From NCBI GenBank assembly GCA_963765105.1, contig CAVXUW010000002.1, forward strand, positions 620,001 through 684,000: 64,000 nucleotides of DNA, given 5' to 3'. Positions within the stretch are counted from its first letter, which is position 1; each line of letters begins with the position of its first letter. Below are positions 26,583-35,648 of this stretch, piece after piece. The notes under the pieces were generated by a model. That model was not told the origin of the DNA, did no database searches, and was given only the letters and a program-made list of their open reading frames with translations. The DNA is from CALMEC01 sp963765105. GTDB lineage: Bacteria > Actinomycetota > Thermoleophilia > Miltoncostaeales > Miltoncostaeaceae. The translations under genes were made by a program, and so were the position numbers.

Positions 26583-27223
26583 GATTCCAAGTACCTCAAA
26601 ACGGCAAGGACGCGGCGATGGTCGCCGACGTCGGGGGTGAGACCGAGCTTTCCGAAGATGTTGCGGATGTGTTTCTCGACCGCCCCGTCAGTGACGACGA
26701 GACCTTCGGCGATGGCGGTGTTCGACCGTCCTTCCGCCATAAGGCGCAGAACCTCCTCCTCACGCGGTGTCAGCGTGGCGAGCGGATCGCGTTGTGTTGT
26801 GCGGGCGAGCAGCTGGCGCACCACCTCCGGGTCGAGGGCGGTGCCGCCGCCGCCGACGCGCTCGACCGCGTCGAGAAAGTCTCGTACGTCGGCCACGCGG
26901 TCTTTCAACAGGTAGCCCAGCCCGGCGGTTTCGCCGGCCAGAAGCTCGGTGGCGTATTCCGGTTCGACGTACTGGGAAAGCACCAGGACCGATGTGTTGG
27001 GGTGGCTCGCGCGGATGGAAAGCGCGGCACGGATACCCTCGTCGGTGTGGGTGGGTGGCATACGAATATCGAGCACGGCGATGTCGGGGGCATGGCGTTC
27101 GACCAGCTCCGTGAGGTTCTCGGCGTCGCCCGCCGCGGCAACGATCTCGTGCCCGGCGTCGGCCAGCAACCGGGTGAGGCCGGCGCGCAGCAGCACGGAG
27201 TCCTCGGCGATGATCACTCGCAT
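26579..27223 (-). CDS. NarL/LuxR-family response regulator
   Basis: 214 residues. Receiver domain: MRVIIAEDSVLLRAGL with the acidic pair, phosphoacceptor Asp in IAVLDIRMPP, and Lys in LLKDRVADV. LuxR-type HTH: LTPREEEVLRLMAEGRSNTAIAE followed by AVEKHIRNIFGKLG. It starts at ATG 27223, overlapping the histidine kinase by ten bases. It would activate or repress genes on phosphorylation by that kinase, most likely including this operon. Confidence 0.94.
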   Translation of the reverse strand: MRVIIAEDSVLLRAGLTRLLADAGHEIVAAAGDAENLTELVERHAPDIAVLDIRMPPTHTDEGIRAALSIRASHPNTSVLVLSQYVEPEYATELLAGETAGLGYLLKDRVADVRDFLDAVERVGGGGTALDPEVVRQLLARTTQRDPLATLTPREEEVLRLMAEGRSNTAIAEGLVVTDGAVEKHIRNIFGKLGLTPDVGDHRRVLAVLRYLES

Positions 27224-28482
27224 GGCAACTCCACGGTGAGCGTGGTGGGGCCACCATTGGGGCTCGAGATATGGAACCACCCGTCAATGGTTGCGACCCG
27301 ATCGGCCAGTCCCCGCAGGCCGGTTCCTTTGTCGAGGCTCGCTCCCCCCACGCCGTCGTCTGAGATCTCGAGTATCAGGCGCGAGCCGCGCTGGGCGGCC
27401 GCGACCCGGGCGGACTTTGCCTGGGCGTGTTTCGCCACGTTCGCGAGAGCTTCGCTGACGATGAAGTAGGCAATGCCTTCAATAGTCTCGGGCGGCCGCG
27501 TGTCGAGCGTCACGTCGACGGTGACGGGAACCGGGCTGCGTGAGGCCATCGATGCCAATGCGGCGCCCAGGCCACGATCGGTGAGCACGGCGGGATGGAT
27601 TCCCCGGGCGAGATCGCGCAGCTCGGTGATGGCGTTCTTCGCTTCCTGGTGTGCCTCGTCGATGAGCACTCGGGCGGTTTCCGGATCGGCCGCCAGCTTC
27701 TCGCGTGCCATGCCGAGGTCCATCGCCAACGCGATAAGTCGCTGCTGGGCCCCGTCGTGCAGGTCACGTTCAATGCGACGGCGCTCGCCCTCGGCGGCGT
27801 CAACGGCCTGGGAACGGGTCGTTTCGAGTCGTTGAACGCGTTCTCTAAGGGCATCACCGGGGGATGGCGACAACAACCGTTGGCTCATCTGTGCCCGCAC
27901 CGTGGCGATGCGACGCACCGCGGCGAGACACAACGGCAGGAGCGCCAGGCCAAGCACGGCGAGGAGATACGGCACGCCCCCGGGGCGCACCGTGCCGACC
28001 CAGAAGTCCAGCTTCTCGGACGGAAGAGCGTTGATGTAGAGCGGCATGGTGATGAGGCCCAAGGGCACGGCCCACAAGGTCACGACCGCGGCGAAGGTGA
28101 GACACGCCACCGGAAGGTGAAGGGCGGTGTAGCCGACCTCGCGCCAGAACGGGCGGTGCCCGCCGTTGGCACGAAGCCAGCCCATAAGGCCGCTCGATTG
28201 TGGCGGATCCTGCGGTGCGGGAACGTCGCGATCAAGGAAGGCCCACAAGCGCCATCGCTCCAGCGCACCGGCGATGCGTGCGCACCAAATCGTTGCCCAA
28301 AAGAACGGGAGGGCCAGGAAGAAGGTGATCGCCAGCCCGAAACTCAACGACAGGAAGGTGACGATGAGCGTGAACGCCGGGATCGCGATGAGCAGGTCGG
28401 TCACGAGGTACGCGCCGGCATCCCACGAGGTGGGCGCGCCCGACACCGTGCGTCGGGGGCCGAAGAGACTGCGGACGTTCAC
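27214..28482 (-). CDS. NarL-type sensor histidine kinase (HisKA_3) with N-terminal sensor domain
   Basis: 422 residues from GTG 28482. The N-terminal half has four membrane helices in the pattern of the actinobacterial putative-sensor domain (LLIAIPAFTLIVTFLSLSFG, LPVACLTFAAVVTLWAVPLG). The DHp helix is ERRRIERDLHDGAQQRL with the phosphorylated His. The HATPase domain has VSEALANVAKHAQAK (N box) and ISDDGVGGA (G1). With the downstream regulator and DUF4097 protein this resembles LiaSR-type envelope stress systems. The start codon is not well supported by an RBS. Confidence 0.88.
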   Translation of the reverse strand: MNVRSLFGPRRTVSGAPTSWDAGAYLVTDLLIAIPAFTLIVTFLSLSFGLAITFFLALPFFWATIWCARIAGALERWRLWAFLDRDVPAPQDPPQSSGLMGWLRANGGHRPFWREVGYTALHLPVACLTFAAVVTLWAVPLGLITMPLYINALPSEKLDFWVGTVRPGGVPYLLAVLGLALLPLCLAAVRRIATVRAQMSQRLLSPSPGDALRERVQRLETTRSQAVDAAEGERRRIERDLHDGAQQRLIALAMDLGMAREKLAADPETARVLIDEAHQEAKNAITELRDLARGIHPAVLTDRGLGAALASMASRSPVPVTVDVTLDTRPPETIEGIAYFIVSEALANVAKHAQAKSARVAAAQRGSRLILEISDDGVGGASLDKGTGLRGLADRVATIDGWFHISSPNGGPTTLTVELPCE

Positions 28483-28547
28483 GGGTGAGACGTTACTGCC
28501 TGATGTGGAACTGGCCCATGGGGTCGGCAGGTCCGTCGGTGGTGGGG

Positions 28548-28976
28548 CTAGCCCCCGGCCGGGTTGTGGAGGCGAACCGGTTCCGCCACTCCATCGCGAC
28601 CAACGACCATCGTAAATGTCGAGGAACACACCGGGCGGGTGGTCTTCTGGGACGGGTCCTCCGCCCGGGCGACGAGTGACACGGTGAGTGATGTTCGTCC
28701 TACCGCGGTCAACTCGGCGTCGATGGTGCAGACCTCGCCGGCGTGAATCGGCCCCGTCCAGACGATGTCGTTTGCTGCTTTGAAGAACACGGTCTGGTCC
28801 GGTGCCACGGCGCGTGCGGCGACGACCCAGGCGGCCATGTCCATCCACGACATCATCCATCCGCCATGCATCACATCGAGCTGATTCTCGTGCATGGGCA
28901 TCACGAGGGTTGACAACGTGTACGTCACGGGTGGGACGTCGGGTTGTGCGGAGGTCTTATGGAGCGGGGTGGCCAT
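28548..28976 (-). CDS. Acyl-CoA thioesterase, hotdog fold (YciA/ACOT type)
   Basis: 142-residue single hotdog domain. The central helix and active region DVMHGGWMMSWMDMAAWVVAARA correspond to the acyl-CoA hydrolase motif. Later strands are WTGPIHAGEVCTIDAELTAVGRTSLTVSL. It would hydrolyse acyl-CoAs in the cytosol. It lies just upstream of the histidine kinase on the same strand and is divergent from the integral membrane gene at 29016. Confidence 0.8.
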   Translation of the reverse strand: MATPLHKTSAQPDVPPVTYTLSTLVMPMHENQLDVMHGGWMMSWMDMAAWVVAARAVAPDQTVFFKAANDIVWTGPIHAGEVCTIDAELTAVGRTSLTVSLVARAEDPSQKTTRPVCSSTFTMVVGRDGVAEPVRLHNPAGG

Positions 28977-29015
28977 GCCGATACCCTACGTAAGGATCGC
29001 CAAGGAGGGCGACGC

Positions 29016-29882
29016 GTGATCGAGCGTTTCCGCAACGGACTCAAGTTGGTACACGCCTCGTGGGGCGTTCTCCGCGCCGACCGCGAGATGCTGGTGTTGC
29101 CCATTCTGTCGGCGATCGCCTCGGTTGCTCTGATTGCGCTGGTGTTCGTCGGGATGTTCATGGACGACCTGAACGTACTCCGAGCCGGCGGCGAACTGGC
29201 CCCACCAACACTCGGTGAGTGGATCGTTCTGGCCATCGCATCGTATTTGGTGTCCTTCATCGCGATCTTCTTCCAGGTAGCTCAAGTGTGCGCGGCCGAC
29301 GAGCGCATGTCCGGAGGCAACCCCACGCTGCGCAGCGCGATCTCCGACGCTGCCGGTCACGCTTCGGCGATCGCTCCGTGGGCGCTCGTCTCAACGGTGG
29401 TGTCGTTGGTGTTGCGCGCCATCGAGGAACGGGCCGGATGGATCGGACGGATCGCCGCCGGGTTCCTCGGCCTGGCCTGGGCACTCATCACCTACTTGAT
29501 CCTTCCCGTCTTGGTGCTCGAAGGCGTCGGCGTGCGTGACGCGATTGTCCGCTCGAAGGAACTGTTCACCACGACCTGGGGCGAAGCCGTATCCGGTGAG
29601 CTCGGCATGTCCCTGATCGGGTTCGTTGCGATCCTGGCGTCACTACCGCTTCTGCTGCTCATCGGTGGTGGGGGGCAGCCGGTGATGCTTCTGTTCGCGG
29701 TGATTCTCTTCGTGGTGTGGGCGCTCGTCGTCAGCACGGTGTTGGGCGCGCTCAACACGGTCTTCCGCGTGGCGATCTACCGCTTTGCGACGGACGGCGA
29801 GGCGCCGGAAGGCTTCGAGCACATCGATCTCGGCAACGTGTTTCCGCCAAAACGCAAACGGGGCCTACTCGGCCGCTCCTAA
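29016..29882 (+). CDS. Integral membrane protein (DUF6159-like)
   Basis: 288 residues with about six membrane helices, among them MLVLPILSAIASVALIALV, VLAIASYLVSFIAIFFQVA, LAWALITYLILPVLVLEGV and LFAVILFVVWALVVSTVLG. It begins MIERFRNGLKLVHASWGVLRADRE, a pattern shared by a widespread uncharacterised family. A strong AAGGAGGG precedes the GTG at 29016. The function is unknown; it has no conserved charged transport motif I can see. Confidence 0.8.
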   Translation: MIERFRNGLKLVHASWGVLRADREMLVLPILSAIASVALIALVFVGMFMDDLNVLRAGGELAPPTLGEWIVLAIASYLVSFIAIFFQVAQVCAADERMSGGNPTLRSAISDAAGHASAIAPWALVSTVVSLVLRAIEERAGWIGRIAAGFLGLAWALITYLILPVLVLEGVGVRDAIVRSKELFTTTWGEAVSGELGMSLIGFVAILASLPLLLLIGGGGQPVMLLFAVILFVVWALVVSTVLGALNTVFRVAIYRFATDGEAPEGFEHIDLGNVFPPKRKRGLLGRS

Positions 29883-31747
29883 CGTCGGCGCCCCAGGGCG
29901 GCGATCGACGGTAGCGCGGGGCCGCGAACGAGGCGGTCACTGCCGGGAACGCTGCGGAGGAGGCGCCCAACGATGCCGGCGTCGCTGGTGCGGGTGGCAT
30001 GGATGAGATCGGCGGTGGCCTCGTGTGCATCGAGCCCCGCACCGCGAAGAAGGCCCAGCAGCTCGTGCCGGCCGAGGGGGCGGCAGTCGTAGCGCTGGCC
30101 GCGTCTCATCGCCTGCAGATAGCGATCCGCAAGGGCGCCGCGAACCCAGCCCAACAATGGCAGGCGGTAGTGGTTCTCGACGAGCTGCCAGCGATGCGGC
30201 ACCGCCACGTACACGCGTCCCCCGGAGCACAGAACACGCACGATTTCCGCGACGTGCCGCTGTTGTGCGGCACGGTCGCCGACATGTTCGATGACGTGGT
30301 TCGACACGACCACGTCAAACGAGCCGTCCGGGAAGGGAAGGGTCTGGCCGTCGAACGGAACGAACGCGTAACCGCTTCGATCGACGCGAACGTCGTCAAC
30401 GTCAACACTTGTGACCGTTCCGTCGGGTCCGGTGGCGTGGGCCAGCTCGGTGGCGATGGTGCCGCTTCCCGTGCCGATATCGAGCAGTCGGGCGCCGGTC
30501 AGTGGTCCGTCGGCGTTGAGAACCGCGATGATCTTCGCCGCTTTGTCGCGACGCCCACCCGGCTCGAGCATCGCGTGGGTCGCATCGTCACGTACCTGCC
30601 GAGGGGCGGACGAGGCGTCATCGATGAGGTCGAGGTAGCGGGCATAGGTGAGCTTCTCGGTTACTGCGTGGATGGCGGGGGTCCAGTTGCGCCCGTCCGC
30701 GAGCACGCGGTCGATTGCCGCAGCCAAAGCCGGCGGGTCGCGGGGCGGAGACAGTGCGCCGGTGATGCCGTCCTCAACCAAATCCGCCAGGCCGCCTGTA
30801 CGAGTGGCGACAACGGGACGACCGTAGGCAAACGCCAAGGCCGCGACACCCGACTGGGTGGCGGAGCGATAGGGGACCACCACGGCGGCGGCCGCCGCAA
30901 ACAGGGCTGGGAGCTCGTCGTTGGGGATGTAACGAAAGTCGAGCGTGACTCGGTCGGCGACGCCGAATCGTTCCCGAAGATCCAGGAACTGGTCAGGGTT
31001 GTCCCAGCACTCGCCCGCCACGAGAAGTGTGCAGTCGGTGGTCACGTGGGACATCGCCGCGATCGCATCTTCGACGCCCTTGTAGGGCCGTACGTAGCCG
31101 AAGCACAGAAGCAGTGGACGACCCGCGGACCTGGTGCGCGTCATGACCGCGGCGATGGCCTCGGGTGAGGCGGTGCCCGTCGCATCGGCAACGTTTTGGA
31201 AGATCGGAAGGAAACCGGAGATGACCGGAACCCCAGGGGCGGCGCGCTCTGCGCTGGGTACCAGGGTTGGCGAGTGAACGATCAATGCGTCGACCTGACG
31301 GAGTGCGCGCCGCGTGAGGCCACGCCACAGGGCATTCGATTCGTGTGGTTCGACGTTGTGACAGATCATCACGACCCGAATCCCGTGGCGGCGACACGAG
31401 CGTGCCAGGGCAATCACCACCGGGGCGTGGATGGGGTGCCACCACTGCAGCACCAGGACATCGGGGCGAAAGCGGCGGATGCGTCGGGCGGCGCGACGCC
31501 AGCTGCGGGGGTCGAGCAGATCGAGCAGGGGTTCACCCGCGGCGCTGACGGAGGTCGCGGACACCGTGTCATCGATGGTGCCGGGGTACAACCGCTCAGG
31601 GAACCGTCGGGTCCACCCGACGATCAGTGATTCCCCGTGAGCCGCGAGGGCATCGGCCAGGCCAGCCGTGAAGTGCGCGATCCCGCCAGGAGCGGGATGT
31701 GTCGGGCCCACGAGCGCGATTCGAGGTGGCGCTGGAGGGTCGACCAT
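29879..31747 (-). CDS. Glycosyltransferase family 4 / SAM methyltransferase fusion
   Basis: 622 residues with two enzymes on one chain. Residues 1-~375 are a GT4 glycosyltransferase: N-terminal PTHPAPGGIAHFTAGLA, donor-site region CFGYVRPYKGVEDAI, and the E-x7-E-like SATQSGVAALAFAYGRPVVATRTGGL. Residues ~390-622 are a class I methyltransferase: ARLLDIGTGSGTIATEL, then FPDGSFDVVVSNHVIEHV. It probably glycosylates and methylates a lipid-linked or surface glycan precursor. Its start faces away from the glycine riboswitch 66 bp away. Confidence 0.87.
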   Translation of the reverse strand: MVDPPAPPRIALVGPTHPAPGGIAHFTAGLADALAAHGESLIVGWTRRFPERLYPGTIDDTVSATSVSAAGEPLLDLLDPRSWRRAARRIRRFRPDVLVLQWWHPIHAPVVIALARSCRRHGIRVVMICHNVEPHESNALWRGLTRRALRQVDALIVHSPTLVPSAERAAPGVPVISGFLPIFQNVADATGTASPEAIAAVMTRTRSAGRPLLLCFGYVRPYKGVEDAIAAMSHVTTDCTLLVAGECWDNPDQFLDLRERFGVADRVTLDFRYIPNDELPALFAAAAAVVVPYRSATQSGVAALAFAYGRPVVATRTGGLADLVEDGITGALSPPRDPPALAAAIDRVLADGRNWTPAIHAVTEKLTYARYLDLIDDASSAPRQVRDDATHAMLEPGGRRDKAAKIIAVLNADGPLTGARLLDIGTGSGTIATELAHATGPDGTVTSVDVDDVRVDRSGYAFVPFDGQTLPFPDGSFDVVVSNHVIEHVGDRAAQQRHVAEIVRVLCSGGRVYVAVPHRWQLVENHYRLPLLGWVRGALADRYLQAMRRGQRYDCRPLGRHELLGLLRGAGLDAHEATADLIHATRTSDAGIVGRLLRSVPGSDRLVRGPALPSIAALGRRR

Positions 31748-31812
31748 CGGGGAAAGCCTACGTGTCTCACGCGGGTCGCCGATACGCGGTGATAGCCTTC
31801 ACCTACCAATCG

Positions 31813-31992
31813 ACCCCCGTGGGAGAGACCGGCGCGAGCCGGCGCCGAAGGAGCAACCGCCCCGGAAACTCTCAGGCAAACGGACCGTGGGGGGCGCGGT
31901 AACGCTGGAGAGCGGATGGTCAAACATCCCGCCGACGGGGAAAGCCCGATTTACCTTGGGTGCATCTCTCAGGCACAACGGACAGCGGGGGC
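31813..31992 (+). ncRNA. Tandem glycine riboswitch
   Basis: Two consecutive glycine aptamers separated by a short linker. Aptamer I contains GGGAGAGACC, CGCCGAAGGAGCAA and AACTCTCAGGCAAACGGACC, closed by a CCCCGT/ACCGTGGGG-type P1. Aptamer II contains CTGGAGAGCGG, CCGCCGACGGGGAAAG and ATCTCTCAGGCACAACGGAC. These are the conserved core blocks of the family. It ends about 38 bases before the gcvP ATG, so glycine would switch on glycine cleavage system P protein expression. Confidence 0.96.
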
Positions 31993-32029
31993 ATGTGAGC
32001 GACGCATGCCATCACACCCGGGAGCCCGA

Positions 32030-34907
32030 ATGTCCGACCACCGTCCTACTCTCGCTCAGCTTGAGGACGCCGCCGCCTTTGCCCGCCGCCACATCGGGCC
32101 CGACGGCGCCGACGAAGCGACCCTCCTTGCGGCCATTGGCGTCAACAGCGTCGACGCGTTGGTGGAACAAACCGTGCCCGCGTCGATCCGGCTGACCGAA
32201 CCGCTTGCGCTCCCCGAGCCCATCAACGAGACCGCCGCGCTCGCTCGTCTTCGTGAGCGGGCGTCGCGCAACCGGGTGATGACGTCGCTCATCGGCCGCG
32301 GCTACAACGACACCATCACCCCGCCGGTGATTCAGCGCAACATTCTGGAAAACCCGGCCTGGTACACCGCCTACACGCCGTACCAACCGGAGATCTCCCA
32401 GGGGCGCTTGGAGGCGCTGCTCAATTTCCAAACGCTTGTCGCCGACCTCACGGGCCTGCCGCTCGCGAATGCATCGCTGCTCGATGAAGGCACCGCCGCG
32501 GCGGAGGCAATGACGATGGCGCTCCGGCTCAGTAAATCGCCTTCGCCGGTGTTCTTCATCGATGCCGACTGCCACCCGCAAACGATCGCCGTCGTCGCCA
32601 CACGGGCCGAGCCGGCGGGAATCACTGTGATCGTCGGTGACCCGTTGACCGACCTTCCGGACGAGCTGTTTGGTGCCCTGTTGGCATTTCCGGGATCGTC
32701 GGGTGAGCTCCGTGACTTGCGTCCGACCGCCGACGCGGTTCATGGCGCCCAGGGGCTGATGATCGTCGCCGCTGACCCTCTGGCCATGGTCGTCACGGCG
32801 TCGCCCGCCGCGATGGGAGCGGACATCGCGGTGGGGTCGATGCAGCGCTTTGGCGTTCCGATGGGCTACGGCGGCCCGCACGCCGGGTTCATCGCCACCC
32901 GCGACGACTACGCGCGGGCGCTTCCTGGTCGGCTCGTCGGCGTTTCGCTTGACGTCGCCGGTCGCCCCGCGATGCGTCTTGCCCTGCAAACCCGTGAGCA
33001 ACACATTCGGCGTGAGAAGGCCACCAGCAACGTCTGCACCGCCCAGGTGCTCCTGGCCGTGATGGCCGGCATGTACGCCGCGTGGCATGGGCCGGACGGC
33101 CTCCGGCGCATCGCCCAGCGCGCCCATCGCCTCACGTCGATCCTTGTCGCGGGCCTTCGCGGCGGCGGCGTCGAGGTGATGAACGACACGTGGTTCGACA
33201 CCATCCGCGTTCGGGTGCCCGGTCGTGCCGATGAGGTGTGTGCCGCCGCGGTCGACGTCGGAATCAACCTGCTGCGCGTCGACGGGGACACGGTGGGCAT
33301 CAGCCTCGATGAGGCCACCGACGCCGCGACCGTCAACGCCGTGTTCGGGGTGTTCGGCGTCACCGCCTCGGTCGACGCGCTCGACACGACGGCCCCCGCG
33401 GGTGCTCCGGACACGTTCTGGCGGACCGATGAGATCCTCACCCACCCGGTGTTTCATCGCTACCAGTCCGAGCACGAGATGCTGCGCTATCTGCGCCGGC
33501 TCGCCGACCGCGACCTCGCACTCGACCGCACGATGATCCCGCTCGGTTCCTGCACGATGAAGCTCAACGCCACCTCGGAGATGATTCCCGTGACGTGGCC
33601 GGAGTTCGGGCGTATGCACCCGTTTGCCCCGGTCGACCAGGCCGCCGGATACATCGAGATGATCCGCGAACTGGAGTCTGCGCTGTGCGAGGTCACCGGC
33701 TACGACGCGGTGTCGCTCCAACCCAACGCCGGGTCGCAGGGTGAGCTGGCCGGGCTCCTGGCCATCCGCGCCTACCACCGCGACCGCGGCGACGACGCGC
33801 GCAACGTGTGCCTCATCCCATCGTCGGCTCACGGCACCAATGCCGCCTCGGCGGTGATGGCCGGCATGTCCGTTACCGTCATCGCCTGTGACGACCAGGG
33901 CAACGTCGACCTCGACGACCTCCGCGCGAAGGTGGGGGATGCTGGGGAACGCCTGGCGGCCATCATGGTTACCTACCCCTCCACTCACGGCGTGTTCGAG
34001 GAGGCCATCACCGAGCTGTGCGAGATCGTCCACGCCGGTGGTGGGCAGGTCTACGTCGACGGCGCCAACCTCAACGCCCTTGTCGGTGTGGCGAAACCCG
34101 GCCACTTCGGCGCCGACGTCTCTCACCTCAACTTGCACAAGACCTTCTGCATCCCGCATGGCGGCGGCGGGCCGGGTGTGGGCCCGGTGGGAGTGCGGGC
34201 GCATTTGGCGCCGTTCTTGCCCAACCATCCGTTGCTCGATGAGGGCGGCCCGGCCACAGGTGTGGGCCCCATCTCGGCAGCCCCGTTCGGCTCGGCGGGC
34301 ATCCTCCCGATCCCCTGGATGTACATCACGATGATGGGTGCGCACGGACTGCGGCGGGCAACCGAGGTGGCGATTTTCGAACGCCAACTACATCGCCGCG
34401 CGCCTGGCACCGCACTACCCGATCCTCTACACCGGCGAGAACAGCCGCGTTGCGCATGAGTGCATCCTCGACCTGCGGCCCATCAAGGAGTCGAGCGGCG
34501 TCACCGTCGACGATGTGGCCAAACGCCTCATGGACTACGGCTTCCACGCCCCCACGATGTCGTTCCCTGTCGCCGGAACCCTGATGGTGGAGCCCACCGA
34601 ATCGGAGTCCCGTGCCGAGCTTGATCGCTTCTGCGACGCGATGATCGCCATCCGCGACGAGATCCGGCGCGTGGAGGCGGGCGAGTGGTCAGTGGACGAC
34701 AACCCGCTGCGCGGCGCCCCCCACACCGCCGACGATGTCACCGCCGACGACTGGCAACGCAGCTACAGCCGCGAGGTGGCCGCCTACCCCCTCACCTCGC
34801 TACGAACCACGAAGTACTGGCCCCCGGTGGGCCGGATCGACCACGCCCACGGCGACCGCAACCTCGTGTGTGCCTGCCCACCGATCGAGGAGTACGCGGA
34901 GGTGTGA
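32030..34907 (+). CDS. gcvP: Glycine dehydrogenase (P protein), single chain, with one frame break
   Basis: Decarboxylates glycine with PLP, passing aminomethyl to lipoyl GcvH. The full-length ~958-residue type contains both halves of the two-subunit form. FARRHIGPDG opens the protein; IPLGSCTMKLNATSEM and the PLP lysine in HLNLHKTFCIPHGGGGPG are present. The reading frame breaks near 34376: ATEVAI should be followed by LNANYIAARL, and one extra base shifts it. The C-terminal part to 34907 (VAHECILDLRP, DDVAKRLMDYGFHAPTMSFP) is intact in the next frame. The ATG at 32030 with upstream GGGAG is preferred; earlier in-frame ATGs lie inside or just after the riboswitch. Confidence 0.93.
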
Positions 34908-34929
34908 CGGCGACGGGAATGCAGCAGCC

Positions 34930-35325
34930 CTAGCTCTGAGGTATGAAGCGCATGAGGTCGGGCATCGCGTCGGCAAGTCGATCGAAGTCCGAGTCACGCG
35001 ACCAGAGCGCGGCGTCTGCATCGGCCGCAGCGACTGCGATTTCGATGCCGGTGAGGGCGACAGCTGTTCCGGTTGACCGCAGGGCCGCGGCAACCTCGCC
35101 AACTCGGCGCCACTGAACACGCCCCAGCTCGGCCCACGGAAGGCCGTTCATCAGCTGCCACAGCTCGCTGTGCTGATGTCCTCGTGCTCCCGCAACGATT
35201 TCGGCGGCAACTGGGCCGCACATCATCACCTCTCGGGCCGCAAGAAAACCGTCCAAAGCGCCTCCGCGACCATCTCGTCCGTCGCGGAGGTAGTCCACCC
35301 AGATTGAGGTGTCCGCAAGAACCAC
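34930..35325 (-). CDS. VapC-type PIN-domain toxin
   Basis: 131 residues from GTG 35325. The PIN acidic residues are visible: VVLADTSIWVDYLR (first Asp), then CGPVAAEIVAG (Glu) and ADAALWSRDSDFDRLA (C-terminal Asp pair). VapC toxins are RNases that cleave tRNA or rRNA. Its start follows the stop of the antitoxin gene by a single base, so the pair is co-transcribed. Confidence 0.85.
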   Translation of the reverse strand: MVLADTSIWVDYLRDGRDGRGGALDGFLAAREVMMCGPVAAEIVAGARGHQHSELWQLMNGLPWAELGRVQWRRVGEVAAALRSTGTAVALTGIEIAVAAADADAALWSRDSDFDRLADAMPDLMRFIPQS

Positions 35326-35326
35326 C

Positions 35327-35530
35327 CTAGGACTGACGATCCTGCGAACGGAGTTCCTTCGAAAGATCATCAATCTCGAAGGTGCCGGCAAGCGCGCGAA
35401 GACGGGAGGCGGCATCGTCAGCAAGGAAAACCCTCAGGGCATACTCGATGGCTTCCGTCTTTGTCACGCCGGGGTTTCGTGCGATGAGCGCCTCCATCAG
35501 CGCGTCGTCAATGTCGAGTGTCGTTCGCAC
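35327..35530 (-). CDS. VapB-type ribbon-helix-helix antitoxin
   Basis: 67 residues. The N-terminal MRTTLDIDDALMEALIA is the ribbon-helix-helix DNA-binding strand and first helix, and the Asp/Arg-rich tail would wrap the toxin. It starts at GTG 35530 with no obvious Shine-Dalgarno, so leaderless translation is possible. It is expected to bind its own promoter just upstream, in the spacer shared with the divergent AAA ATPase gene. Confidence 0.8.
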   Translation of the reverse strand: MRTTLDIDDALMEALIARNPGVTKTEAIEYALRVFLADDAASRLRALAGTFEIDDLSKELRSQDRQS

Positions 35531-35594
35531 AACAAAAAGTATGGCAGATGGTCTGGCACATCTGGTAGGTGCCGGCGCTCCCAGCCATATTGAC

Positions 35595-35640
35595 GCTTCT
35601 TATCTCGATCACGGATAAGAAGCATAAGATGGGATAAGAT
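35595..35640 (+). promoter_or_regulatory. Operator-like repeat cluster upstream of the AAA ATPase gene
   Basis: A perfect 10-bp inverted repeat, GCTTCTTATC (35595-35604) and GATAAGAAGC (35614-35623), is followed by two more copies of the half-site, CATAAGAT (35623-35630) and GATAAGAT (35633-35640). The three ATAAGA copies are spaced 9-10 bases, one helical turn, and lie next to the ATPase start at 35649. They may bind VapB or an unknown regulator. Confidence 0.5.
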
Positions 35641-35648
35641 CCGTTGGG

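Noticed and set aside
29999..31168. Plus-strand open frame over the GT4-methyltransferase gene
   Set aside because: Antisense shadow without start context or motifs.
34370..34380. Programmed frameshift in gcvP
   Set aside because: The site has only a TTTT run, no downstream stimulatory structure evident, and similar unprogrammed breaks occur in many neighbouring genes.
32012..34387. Very long open frame antisense to gcvP
   Set aside because: It mirrors the codon structure of gcvP in high-GC DNA, has no recognisable motif, and the opposite strand encodes a complete, conserved P protein.
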